Of a stretch of DNA of 32,853 nucleotides, positions 1-7,985 are shown in pieces (position 1 is the stretch's first letter; each line of letters begins with the position of its first letter). Source of the DNA: CAYNWH01 sp964400885 (GTDB taxonomy: Bacteria > Patescibacteriota > Patescibacteriia > CAIXNZ01); assembly GCA_964400885.1 (NCBI GenBank), contig CAYNWH010000010.1, positions 1-32,853 of the forward strand, given 5' to 3'. The notes beneath the pieces are model-generated. The model was not told the origin of the DNA and ran no database searches. It saw only the letters and a program-made list of their open reading frames with translations. The translations under genes and the position numbers were made by a program.

Positions 1-1754
1 TATTCAATAACTCTAAAGACTTCTTCAACAGTAGTGATGCCATCCAAGGCTTTAAGCAAACCGTCTTGAACCATGGTAATCATACCATTGTTATGGGCAA
101 TCTCTGCAATTTTGTATTCAGAAGTCTGGGCGCTTAAAATTTCTTTTTCAATATCTGGCACTAAAGTGAAAATTTCATAAATGCCTAGCCTGCCTTTTAA
201 GCCAATATGATTGCATTCATCACAGCCCTGTCCGCGGTAAAATTTTAAATTATCTAAATCAATTTTATAGCCGGAATTAGGCGGCAGATTAGCTAGTAAT
301 TCTTTAACTCTGGCTAAGGTTTCTGGCTCAAGCTTTTCTTCAATTTTGCATTTATCATGGATTTTACGCACTAAACGCTGGCCAATAACAGCATTAAGCG
401 CTGGTGCCAGTAAAAACGGTTTTACACCCATAGAAAGAAAACGCGGAATAGCACCCGAAGCATCATTGGTATGCAAAGTAGAGACAACTTTATGGCCGGT
501 TAAAGCAGCTTGAACAGCTACTTCAGCAGTTTCTAAATCACGCAACTCACCGACCATGATAATGTCAGGATCTTGGCGTAAAATCGAGCGCAAGCCGTCA
601 GCAAAAGAATAACCTCCAGCATGATCAATCTGGCTTTGCGCAATGCCTTCCAATTTATATTCAATCGGATCTTCTAAGGTGATAATTTTTGTCTCCGGAT
701 TATTAAGTTTATTTAAAATTGCATATAAAGTCGTAGTTTTACCAGAACCAGTTGGACCAGTAGTAACAATCATGCCAGTCGGCCGGTCAACTTGTCTGGC
801 TAGATCAGTGTAAGATTTGCCTCTGATGCCTAAGTCTTCAAAATTTAAACTAGTAACTTTTGATCTTAAAAGACGCATAACAATGCTTTCGCCATAAGCT
901 GTCGGCAAAGCAGAAACACGAATTTCCAGATTATCATTTTCTTTTAGAAAAACAGTAATACGGCCATCCTGCGGTTTATCGGTGACATTAATTTTCAAGC
1001 CGGCAATACTTTTGACTCTGGCATCCAAACGTTCCCAAATTTTTTTCGGCAAAGTAGCAACGATATGCAAAACGCCGTCAATTCTATATCTTAAGACAAT
1101 TTTCTTCTCTTCAGTTTCTATATGAATATCCGAAGCATCTGCCTGCATGGCTCCAGCTAAAATCGTTTTGAAAAGTAAGGTTAAATTTTTTTCCTCTTCA
1201 TTTAGTCTTGCATTTAAAATACCAAAATTCTTCAGTTCTTTTTGCAGTTTTTCTAATTCTTCTCCGGTTATTTTTATACCTGCAATGAATTCCCGAGGTG
1301 GTGGAAATTTTTCATAGAGTTTGAAAGTCTTATCAAAGCTGTGCTGGGATATTAAATAAATTTCACCTTTGCCAGTAAAAGTTTCTTCAGCTAAATTTTT
1401 TAGAATTTCTTTAAGTTTAGGATTTTGAGGGTTAGGAGAAGCGATTCGGACATCTTTATCTGTCTTATAAAAACAAACAACCTTTTCTTCTTGAGCTACT
1501 TTTTTAGGAATACTATTTAAGGTGTCACTATTAATAGGAAAAGCAACTAAGTTGATATAAGGATAACCTAAAGAAGCAGCTTTTTCTTCAGCTACTTTTT
1601 CTAATTCTTTAATTCTGATTTCCGTCATTTTTTCTTCAAGTTTTTCCTTGACCTTTTTTTCAGCGATGGCTGGTTCAGTCCTGGCTGTCTTTTTGCTTTC
1701 GGAAATCAAATCTTGCAGCCCCTTCACTTGATTGTTATCATCATCGTTATACAT
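1..1754 (-). CDS. pilB: PilB/GspE-type type IV pilus assembly ATPase (3' end cut by one base)
   Basis: Hexameric ATPase powering type IV pilus extension (or type II secretion) at the cytoplasmic membrane. I translated it from the ATG at 1754, giving 583 residues plus a partial codon. It has an N-terminal T2SSE_N-like region, an Asp-box segment (SDIHIE, around residue 205), a Walker A GPTGSGKT at 333-340, an Asp/Glu-rich Walker B (DPDIIMVGELRD, around 400), a His-box STLHTND, and the C-terminal zinc region. The window ends after GAA and the bases TA, so the next base decides the stop; ending at VFRVIE is typical for the family. The zinc region shows only one Cys in the first half (IHDKC) before CDEC, where relatives usually have two CxxC pairs. 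It lies 15 bp behind the membrane protein, probably in one transcript. No strong SD is visible. PilB is most likely given the group; GspE cannot be excluded. Confidence 0.93.
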   Translation of the reverse strand, partial: MYNDDDNNQVKGLQDLISESKKTARTEPAIAEKKVKEKLEEKMTEIRIKELEKVAEEKAASLGYPYINLVAFPINSDTLNSIPKKVAQEEKVVCFYKTDKDVRIASPNPQNPKLKEILKNLAEETFTGKGEIYLISQHSFDKTFKLYEKFPPPREFIAGIKITGEELEKLQKELKNFGILNARLNEEEKNLTLLFKTILAGAMQADASDIHIETEEKKIVLRYRIDGVLHIVATLPKKIWERLDARVKSIAGLKINVTDKPQDGRITVFLKENDNLEIRVSALPTAYGESIVMRLLRSKVTSLNFEDLGIRGKSYTDLARQVDRPTGMIVTTGPTGSGKTTTLYAILNKLNNPETKIITLEDPIEYKLEGIAQSQIDHAGGYSFADGLRSILRQDPDIIMVGELRDLETAEVAVQAALTGHKVVSTLHTNDASGAIPRFLSMGVKPFLLAPALNAVIGQRLVRKIHDKCKIEEKLEPETLARVKELLANLPPNSGYKIDLDNLKFYRGQGCDECNHIGLKGRLGIYEIFTLVPDIEKEILSAQTSEYKIAEIAHNNGMITMVQDGLLKALDGITTVEEVFRVIE

Positions 1755-1769
1755 AAAAGTTGGTAGCGT

Positions 1770-3113
1770 TTATTTTTTTACTTTTTTTCTAGTTGTTGTT
1801 TTACGTCTTGTTTTGGTTTTTTGTACTGGTTTTGTTTTGCGTCTTGTTTTTTTAACTGCTGCTGGCTTTTTAATTTTTTTCTTTTTACTTAATATTTTCT
1901 TAACTTCTTTTTCTACTTTGGGCTCTAGTTTTTTATAGGTTTCTTTAATTTTCTTGGCTAGAATTTTACTTTGCTCTTTGGCTTTCGGTTTTAGTTCTAC
2001 ATATTTCTCTTCCAGCTTTTTAGAAAGAATTTGCGCTTCTGCTGTAGCTTGACGGGCTAAAATTTTAGCTTCTTTCTTGATTTCCTTTTTATTTATTTCT
2101 ACACGATATTTTTTAGCTGCTTGGCTGAAAATCGCTGGTAGATTTTTTATAAAATTAGTTATTTTGCCCATTAATGTATTTTCTGTTAATTGAATAAAAG
2201 TTATGGTCCAGCTTGATAAATAAAAAACTGTAAAAATTGAATTAATAAGCAGAGCAATAATTAGAAAGGCTAGAATAATTAAAGTTAGTGACATGATTAT
2301 GCCGACCAGGTAGCCATTAGAGAGCGCAAGTAGTAAGAGAGCAAATAGCGGCACAAAAGCTAGAAAAAATAAGCAAAAAATAAAAATTAAACTTAAGACT
2401 TTTAGGAAAAAAAGAACAAATGCCAGCTCCAGACTAATACTAATATTTTTGGCAAAAAGCTGCCAAGCTTCTTTTATTGCTTCTATAATGTGCGAGTTTT
2501 TTAAAACAATGAAATTAGTGGCATAGGCTGCTAAGAAGCTAATAATCACAGCAAAAAGAGTATAAAGAATAAAGAAAATAAAATTAGAAGCAATCAAAGA
2601 TCCTTGGTTTTGGGTGAGAAGCGAGTAAAATAAAGGTAAGCTCAGGGCCAGAAAACCAGCATATAAAGCAAGTTTTATTATGATATTAATGCTTAAGACA
2701 GACCAGAATTTTTCATTGCTCACTGCCAAAATTTCATTCATTTTTATTTTATTAGTTTTATAGCTTTTAGCCGCGCTCAGAATAATAGCAATTTGTGAAA
2801 TAAAAACTAGCCAAATAAATAAAATTACTGCTATAGTGACTAGAATGAAAAATAAATAAGCAGAATAATCCTTTGATAAACCATTAAAAAAACAAAGATA
2901 ATTACTAATAAGAAGATTTTGATTTTGGCTCAAGGTTAAAATTTTCTGATAGAACGTTTCTGCGTTTCGAGCCTGATTAATTTGGCTGATTATTACTTCG
3001 TAGACTGCTTCCAAAGAAATAAAAGAAGCAAAAAGACCAAATAGCCATAAAATTTTATTTTTTACAGCGATTTGCCAGGCCTCTTTTAAAATAAGGCTGT
3101 AGGAAATTTTCAT
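1770..3113 (-). CDS. multi-pass membrane protein with histone-H1-like Lys/Arg-rich C-terminal tail
   Basis: I do not recognise a named function. The 447 residues split in two. Residues about 20-310 hold roughly six to eight hydrophobic segments (clearest at 21-40, 86-112, 141-166, 176-202, 228-262, 268-305), with amphipathic stretches rich in AW/KEAW (EAWQIAVKNK near 11, EAWQLFAKN near 215) that look like an internal duplication. Residues about 340-447 are cytoplasmic in character: a coiled-coil-like Lys/Glu/Ala region (345-410), then a 38-residue end almost purely Lys, Arg, Thr, Pro and Ala, resembling histone H1 or AlgP tails. It starts the transcript that continues into pilB. A candidate promoter lies 66 bp upstream. 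The tail could bind nucleic acid or acidic phospholipid; this is inference. Confidence 0.85.
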   Translation of the reverse strand: MKISYSLILKEAWQIAVKNKILWLFGLFASFISLEAVYEVIISQINQARNAETFYQKILTLSQNQNLLISNYLCFFNGLSKDYSAYLFFILVTIAVILFIWLVFISQIAIILSAAKSYKTNKIKMNEILAVSNEKFWSVLSINIIIKLALYAGFLALSLPLFYSLLTQNQGSLIASNFIFFILYTLFAVIISFLAAYATNFIVLKNSHIIEAIKEAWQLFAKNISISLELAFVLFFLKVLSLIFIFCLFFLAFVPLFALLLLALSNGYLVGIIMSLTLIILAFLIIALLINSIFTVFYLSSWTITFIQLTENTLMGKITNFIKNLPAIFSQAAKKYRVEINKKEIKKEAKILARQATAEAQILSKKLEEKYVELKPKAKEQSKILAKKIKETYKKLEPKVEKEVKKILSKKKKIKKPAAVKKTRRKTKPVQKTKTRRKTTTRKKVKK

Positions 3114-3185
3114 ATTTTTATTACCCTTTCTTAATTTATCAAAATTTGATAAAAAAGCTTATTTATGAATAAAAAACTTATTTTA

Positions 3186-3214
3186 ATTATAGCTTAAATC
3201 AGAAGATAGTTCAA
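3186..3214 (-). promoter_or_regulatory. candidate promoter of the membrane protein-pilB transcript
   Basis: On the minus strand TTGAAC (3209-3214), 17 bp, then a perfect TATAAT (3186-3191). The predicted start is near 3179, leaving a leader of about 66 nt. The leader contains the imperfect palindrome TTTATCAAAATTTGATAAA just upstream of the gene. Confidence 0.55.
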
Positions 3215-3218
3215 TTTA

Positions 3219-3247
3219 AAAATCGTCCCGCGTAGCGGGACGATTTT
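3219..3247 (-). terminator. intrinsic terminator of ftsH
   Basis: A 13-bp perfect stem (3219-3231 with 3235-3247) around a 3-nt loop, GC-rich at the top, 10 bp behind the ftsH stop. On the minus strand the stem runs into GATTTTTAAATT. The AT arms make it symmetrical, so it may also stop plus-strand transcription. Confidence 0.75.
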
Positions 3248-3257
3248 AGCAAGTCTT

Positions 3258-5072
3258 TTATTTAAATAAAGCTTCGAATTCTTCTCTTTCCAGTGTTTCT
3301 TTTTTAAGCAGGGCATCAACAATTTTTTCTAAGTCTTTTTTCTTTTTGATAAGTATTTCCTTGGCAGTTTCTTGGGCATCTTTTATTAAGGCCATTATTT
3401 CCTCATCTATTAGTTCGGCTGTTTTTTCGCTGTAATCTCTTTGTTCATGAATTTCTTTGCCTAAAAATATAAGCTCTTCTTTTTCGCCAAAAGTGCGCGG
3501 CCCTAAATTTTCATCCATGCCATATTCTGTGATGATTTTTTTTGCCAATTGTGTCGCGGTGCGCAGATCATTAGAAGCGCCTGTTGTTACTTCGCCGAAA
3601 GTTTCTTTTTCTGCCATGTAGCCGCCTAACAGAACAGCAAGTTCATCAATAAATTCTGAACGAGGATGCAGATGTTTATCTTCTTCAGGCAGTTTAAGAG
3701 TATAGCCGGCAGCTTGGCCGCGGGAAATAATAGAAACTTTTTGGACCGGATCAACATTAGGCAGTTCATGGGCTATCAAGGCATGGCCAGCTTCATGATA
3801 AGCAGTGATTTTTTTCTCTTTATCTGACAAAAGATGGCTTTTCCTTTCCGGTCCCAAAAGAACTCTTTCTATGCTTTCTAAAATATCAGCCTGTTCAATC
3901 ATTTTTTTATTTCTGCGGGCCGCTAAAATAGCTGCTTCATTTAATAAATTAGCCAAATCAGCTCCGGAAAACCCAGGAGTTCTTTCCGCGACTTTTCTCA
4001 GGTTAACATCTTTGGCTAAAGGTTTGTTTTTAGCATGAACTTTTAAAATAGCTTCACGGTCATTAATGTCTGGCAGATCCAAAACAACACGGCGGTCAAA
4101 ACGTCCTGGTCTCAAAAGCGCGGGATCAAGAACATCTGGCCGGTTAGTGGCAGCCATCACAATTACATTGGTTTTAGTTTCCATGCCGTCCATTTCTACT
4201 AAAATTTGGTTTAGGGTCTGTTCTCGTTCATCATGAGAGCCGCCTAAGCCAGTGCCTCTTTGTCTGCCCACTGCATCTATTTCATCAACAAAAATAATGC
4301 AAGGTGCTGATTTTTTAGCTTTTCTAAATAAATCACGAACGCGAGAAGCGCCAACACCGACAAACATTTCCACAAATTCAGAGCCGGAGATAGAAAAGAA
4401 AGGCACATTAGCTTCACCAGCCACAGCTTTGGCTAATAAAGTTTTACCTGTGCCAGGCGCGCCCATTAATAAAACGCCTTTTGGTATTTTGGCGCCCAGC
4501 TGGGTAAATTTTTTAGGATTTTTTAAAAATTCTACAACTTCAGTCAGTTCTTCCTTTGCTTCTTTGCAGCCGGCTACGTCATTAAATGTTATTTTATCTT
4601 TGCCTTTTTGATTCATTTCTCTGGCTTTGCTTTGGCCAAAGGAAAGGGCCTTAGTATTAGCGCCCTGAACTTGGCGCATCATCAGCCAGATAAAGACAGC
4701 AATTAGAATAAAAGGGATAAGAAATGGCAAAAGAGTCAATAGCCAGTAACTGAGGCCTTCATTGTTTTTGATTTCTATTTGGACATCTTTGATTTTTTCC
4801 GGATCAACATTGTAATTTTTTAAAAGCGTACTTAAAGATTCAGTCGCTTCTTTTTGAGAAACTTCTTTTTTGCCATCTTTCAGATCAATATTTAAAGTGC
4901 TGTCTTTAACAGTAATTTTGTTTATCTCTTGGTTTTCTATTTGTTGAATTACTGTCTCAATCCCTACTTCAGCCGGTTGCTCAGTAGTGGCATTATAAGT
5001 AGATAAGATAGCAGCTATTATTAAGACAATAATTAGAAAGATTAAGAAATTTTTTAAGAGTATTTTGCTCAT
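3258..5072 (-). CDS. ftsH: ATP-dependent zinc metalloprotease FtsH
   Basis: Membrane-anchored AAA+ protease that degrades unstable membrane and cytosolic proteins. 604 residues, normal for the family. Order: TM1 (about 7-25), extracytoplasmic domain, TM2 (about 109-132), AAA module with Walker A GAPGTGKT (204-211), Walker B FVDEID (about 261-266), the second region of homology ending RPGRFDRR, and the M41 protease domain with zinc motif HEAGH (426-430). The usual long C-terminal tail is nearly absent; it ends at FEALFK. It is monocistronic, with its own promoter and terminator. Confidence 0.98.
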   Translation of the reverse strand: MSKILLKNFLIFLIIVLIIAAILSTYNATTEQPAEVGIETVIQQIENQEINKITVKDSTLNIDLKDGKKEVSQKEATESLSTLLKNYNVDPEKIKDVQIEIKNNEGLSYWLLTLLPFLIPFILIAVFIWLMMRQVQGANTKALSFGQSKAREMNQKGKDKITFNDVAGCKEAKEELTEVVEFLKNPKKFTQLGAKIPKGVLLMGAPGTGKTLLAKAVAGEANVPFFSISGSEFVEMFVGVGASRVRDLFRKAKKSAPCIIFVDEIDAVGRQRGTGLGGSHDEREQTLNQILVEMDGMETKTNVIVMAATNRPDVLDPALLRPGRFDRRVVLDLPDINDREAILKVHAKNKPLAKDVNLRKVAERTPGFSGADLANLLNEAAILAARRNKKMIEQADILESIERVLLGPERKSHLLSDKEKKITAYHEAGHALIAHELPNVDPVQKVSIISRGQAAGYTLKLPEEDKHLHPRSEFIDELAVLLGGYMAEKETFGEVTTGASNDLRTATQLAKKIITEYGMDENLGPRTFGEKEELIFLGKEIHEQRDYSEKTAELIDEEIMALIKDAQETAKEILIKKKKDLEKIVDALLKKETLEREEFEALFK

Positions 5073-5079
5073 AAATGTT

Positions 5080-5149
5080 GGTTATTAGTGATTGGGTTAT
5101 TAGTGATACGTATGGGATTTATTTTATATAAAAAATATAGAAAAGTCAA
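5080..5149 (-). promoter_or_regulatory. ftsH promoter and leader with a tandem 13-bp repeat
   Basis: Minus strand TTGACT (5144-5149), 17 bp, TAAAAT (5121-5126); predicted start near 5114, leader about 41 nt. The leader contains GGTTATTAGTGAT (plus-strand spelling) twice, at 5080-5092 and 5095-5107, i.e. a 15-bp period. It may be an operator or just simple repeat drift; similar short 'AATGACCAATGACCAA' drift occurs at about 30162-30180. Confidence 0.55.
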
Positions 5150-5161
5150 TTGTTTAAATTA

Positions 5162-5235
5162 AAATCAGCACGCATATAAACACTTAGGGGACGCAGATCT
5201 GCGTCCCCTACAATTATAAATAATTGTGCTGATTT
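5162..5235. repeat. nested-palindrome intergenic element (REP/MITE-like)
   Basis: A 26-bp perfect palindrome (5185-5210, centre AGATCT) is enclosed by a 10-bp inverted repeat (5162-5171 AAATCAGCAC; 5226-5235 GTGCTGATTT), with a further small inverted repeat CAATTAT/ATAATTG at 5211-5226. Total length is 74 bp between the convergent ends of the ftsH promoter region and the secreted-protein gene. There is no clear T-tract on either strand, so it is not simply a terminator. The nesting suggests a mobile or dispersed repeat unit, but only one copy is visible here. Confidence 0.6.
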
Positions 5236-5237
5236 CT

Positions 5238-6944
5238 CTATTCTATATTTACGGTTATATCATTAGAATAAATGCCGCAGCTGCCGCCCAAATATTCGCA
5301 AACGCGGAAATGATAAGTGCCTGGTTCTAAGCCGGCCCAATTATCATTTCTGACATCAGGATCAGATAAGTAATGGTAGTCATTACCAGGATAAACCGGG
5401 TTAGGATTAGTTGAGTAAACTACTTTAAAGCCTAAATCAGAATACATATCACTAACAGTCCAGTTTAATAACACTTTGTTTAAGCTTTGGTCATAAGAGC
5501 CTGATAAAGTGATCGAGCCGTTGGAATTATCTTGAACAATGCCAGACACTGTGGCAGTCACATCGTTAGAATAAACATTACATCCGCCATTACGATATTC
5601 GCAGACGCGGAAATGGTAAGTGCCAGCAGGTAAATTTTCCCAAGTATAACTGCGGGCAGCAGTATCTGTAATATATTGATAATCATCACCAGGATAAACT
5701 GGATTTTCATGGGTGGCTTTTATAATTTTAAATCCTTCAAATGAAGCAAAATCCATATCCCAGTCTATTTTGACAGAATTGCCAGTAACAGAAGCGCTGA
5801 CCCATATGTCGGGAATGACTTGATCCTGATAAATAGTTACTGCCATGTCATTGGAATAAACTCCACATTTATCGCCTAAATACTCGCAAACCCGAAAATG
5901 CCAGGTGCCAGCAGGTAAACCTGTCCATAAATCTGATGTTGAAGCTGGATCAGATAAATAATGGTAATCATCACCAGGATAAACCGGATTACTATGTTCA
6001 GCCTTTACAATTTTAAAGCCTTGGCTGGAAGTAAAATTAGTTGTCCAGGTAATTTTAACGTCACTTAAATCGCCAACTGCCGTAGCAGAGATAGTTTTAG
6101 TCTGTTCAGAACCATCCCCGATTACTTTAAGCATTAGATTGTTACTATAAATGCCGCAGCTGCCGCCTAAATACTCACAAGCGCGGAAATAATAAGTGCC
6201 AGGAGTTAAATCATACCATGAATCTGTTCTCGTATTAGGATCAGATAAATAATGATAATCATTGCCAGGATAAACAGGATCAGGCTGATTGCCCATAACA
6301 ATTTTAAAACCTTGTTCGCTGGTAAAGTTACTGACTGCCCATTTTAAATCTGCTCGGTTGCCATTAACAACGCCACTTAAATCAATAGCACCTAGTTCAT
6401 TACTACTAGGGTCAGGTTCATTAGACAAAGTTTTGTCCTGATTAATAGAATAAGCAGCTTCAATAGTAGGCAAGTTGGTTGTTTCAATTGGTAACCCAAT
6501 TTTATAATTAATAAAAAATGGATCAGGAATATCATCAATAATACTTTGCCAGCTAGAACCAAATAACTGTTTGGCAATTGATGCTGTTTTGACCCATCTT
6601 AATGTACCTTCTTTGTCAACCCAATAAACTTTAGGATCAGTAGTGATTTTAACTAATTTTTTGCCTGGTTTATAAGTGACATTGCCGCCGATAGGAATTT
6701 CACCCAGTAAATTATCGCTTACAGCAATGACTGAGTCAAAACTATTAAACCATGATTTATAAGTTTTTTCATTAGGAAAAACGTATCTTTTATCATTAGC
6801 GCCATAATAATAAACTGAGGCATTGGAAGCTTTAAGCAGACTGCCGGCTTTTACTCCATTAGAAGAGCAAGCTTTGGCTTGCATGGGCAGTAAGGTGAGA
6901 CAAAATAAAGGAATAAGACTTAAAATTAGCAATTTTTTGAGCAT
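5238..6944 (-). CDS. secreted protein with four Cys-paired fibronectin-like repeats
   Basis: 568 residues. It has an N-terminal signal peptide (about 1-25, MLKKLLILSLIPLFC... ending AKA/C). Next is an N-terminal domain (about 42-153) with RYVFPNEKTYKSWF and KLVKITTDPKVYWVD, a module I associate with Patescibacteria surface proteins. Then come four repeats of about 90 residues (about 186-275, 283-372, 378-467, 476-567). Each repeat has the order GFK(I/V)(I/V), NPVYPGxDYxY(L/I), W..LxPGT(Y/W)xFRxCEY, xxCxVYSN. The two Cys per repeat are 7-8 residues apart (CEYLGGSC) and probably form a disulphide outside the cell. The beta-rich pattern resembles fibronectin type III. The function is probably surface adhesion or envelope structure; no catalytic motif is seen. 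The Cys at 15 lies inside the signal core and is not a convincing lipobox. Confidence 0.88.
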   Translation of the reverse strand: MLKKLLILSLIPLFCLTLLPMQAKACSSNGVKAGSLLKASNASVYYYGANDKRYVFPNEKTYKSWFNSFDSVIAVSDNLLGEIPIGGNVTYKPGKKLVKITTDPKVYWVDKEGTLRWVKTASIAKQLFGSSWQSIIDDIPDPFFINYKIGLPIETTNLPTIEAAYSINQDKTLSNEPDPSSNELGAIDLSGVVNGNRADLKWAVSNFTSEQGFKIVMGNQPDPVYPGNDYHYLSDPNTRTDSWYDLTPGTYYFRACEYLGGSCGIYSNNLMLKVIGDGSEQTKTISATAVGDLSDVKITWTTNFTSSQGFKIVKAEHSNPVYPGDDYHYLSDPASTSDLWTGLPAGTWHFRVCEYLGDKCGVYSNDMAVTIYQDQVIPDIWVSASVTGNSVKIDWDMDFASFEGFKIIKATHENPVYPGDDYQYITDTAARSYTWENLPAGTYHFRVCEYRNGGCNVYSNDVTATVSGIVQDNSNGSITLSGSYDQSLNKVLLNWTVSDMYSDLGFKVVYSTNPNPVYPGNDYHYLSDPDVRNDNWAGLEPGTYHFRVCEYLGGSCGIYSNDITVNIE

Positions 6945-6983
6945 AAATTTTAAGCTAATAATTAATTTATTATATATATGTTT

Positions 6984-7012
6984 ATTTTACAGATTTTTAT
7001 TCGATTAGGCAA
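6984..7012 (-). promoter_or_regulatory. weak candidate promoter of the secreted repeat protein
   Basis: Minus strand TTGCCT (7007-7012), 17 bp, TAAAAT (6984-6989) with TG just before the hexamer; predicted leader about 35 nt, no SD. The rest of the 6945-7229 gap is AT-rich and holds the divergent Hpt promoter and leader. Confidence 0.35.
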
Positions 7013-7089
7013 TCTATACTCTTCTATATATTATGACGGATTAATTTTCATTGTGTTACTTGAAATGTCTAATTAATGATTTTTTACAA

Positions 7090-7117
7090 TTGACAAATAT
7101 TAATAAAATGCTAAATT
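7090..7117 (+). promoter_or_regulatory. promoter of the Hpt-purN transcript
   Basis: TTGACA (7090-7095), 16 bp, TAAATT (7112-7117) with an extended -10 TGC immediately upstream. The same layout, TTGACA-N16/17-TGnTAAnnT, precedes several other genes here. Confidence 0.7.
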
Positions 7118-7124
7118 AAAGGCA

Positions 7125-7229
7125 AGTAAAAATTGTCTTTCAGGGGGGGCAATTTTTTAGTTTTTAATATTGATCTTTGAAATCTGAGATATCACGGAAA
7201 TCAATTTTTAAGGGAAAAAGGAGGCTTTC
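7125..7229 (+). promoter_or_regulatory. long structured 5' leader of the Hpt gene
   Basis: About 105 nt between the predicted start and ATG. It contains AAATTG/CAATTT flanking a run of seven G (7143-7149), then ATTGAT (7169-7174) pairing with ATCAAT (7200-7205) followed by a short T-run, then a strong SD AAAGGAGG (7217-7224) 5 nt from the ATG. It matches no riboswitch class that I know. Confidence 0.4.
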
Positions 7230-7952
7230 ATGGACGAAGATTTTTTAGCCGAAGCCGAAGATTTGATAGGGACTTTGAGCAACGGACTTTTGAGGTATGA
7301 AAAGGCATATAAGGCTGGATCTAAAATTGACCCGGACATACTAAATGGTATTTTCCGGGCTGCCCATACTTTAAAGGGGCTGGTAGGTGTATTTGGGTTT
7401 CAGGATATGGGCAAGTTAGCCCATGCGATGGAAAATCTTCTTTCACGTCTGAGATTAGGACAAATCTCAGCAGATGAAAATTTGCTTGATATCCTTTTTA
7501 AGGCAGTAGAAAAGCTGGAAGAAATACTGGCAAGCCAGACCCCTAATATTATTGATATCGAAGATGTCTTGCAAAAATTAAATCAGGCCGCAGAAGCAAA
7601 GACTAAAGCCGTTAAGCCAGTTGCAAGTTCTATGATTAAAATTCCTAAAAATATTCGACAGGCTTTGTCAGAATATGAGGAATCCAGATTAGCAGAGAAT
7701 CTTCGTGCTGATTTAAGTATTGTGATAGTTAAGGCCACTTTTTCTCATGATGATTTTGATTCGAAACTGCCGCAATTGCAGGAATGGCTCAAAAAACACG
7801 GAGAAGTGATTGCAACTTTACCAATGAGCGAAGAGCAAGGAGATCAGGCTATTTCCTTTCAACTTCTTTTTGCCACCGGAGTAAATCTTGAGAAGCTGGG
7901 AGAAGTGCTCAATCGCTACAAGTATAAGCTGGAAATATTAAAGCGTGGCTAA
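7230..7952 (+). CDS. orphan Hpt-domain (CheA N-terminus-like) phosphotransfer protein
   Basis: 240 residues. Residues 1-105 are a histidine phosphotransfer domain with the motif AAHTLKG, predicted phospho-His46, and the helical KLAHAMENLL continuation typical of CheA P1. Residues about 110-135 are a linker. Residues about 138-240 (IPKNIRQALSEYEESRLAENL... ISFQLLFATG) resemble the middle domain found after Hpt in some CheA-like kinases. There is no CheA dimerisation domain, no HATPase N/G boxes and no CheW domain, and the reading frame ends normally at 7952. No response regulator or kinase lies in the window. It may relay phosphate between partners encoded elsewhere, perhaps for pilus motility. 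It precedes the purN-like gene by 33 bp. Confidence 0.85.
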   Translation: MDEDFLAEAEDLIGTLSNGLLRYEKAYKAGSKIDPDILNGIFRAAHTLKGLVGVFGFQDMGKLAHAMENLLSRLRLGQISADENLLDILFKAVEKLEEILASQTPNIIDIEDVLQKLNQAAEAKTKAVKPVASSMIKIPKNIRQALSEYEESRLAENLRADLSIVIVKATFSHDDFDSKLPQLQEWLKKHGEVIATLPMSEEQGDQAISFQLLFATGVNLEKLGEVLNRYKYKLEILKRG

Positions 7953-7985
7953 AGTGACAAAGCAAATAAAAGAAAGGAGACTGGA

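Noticed and set aside
1732..1938. 68-residue plus-strand frame opposite the Lys-rich tail
   Set aside because: It is the antisense of a low-complexity Lys/Arg tract and reads as repetitive FFL/RLV; no start signals.
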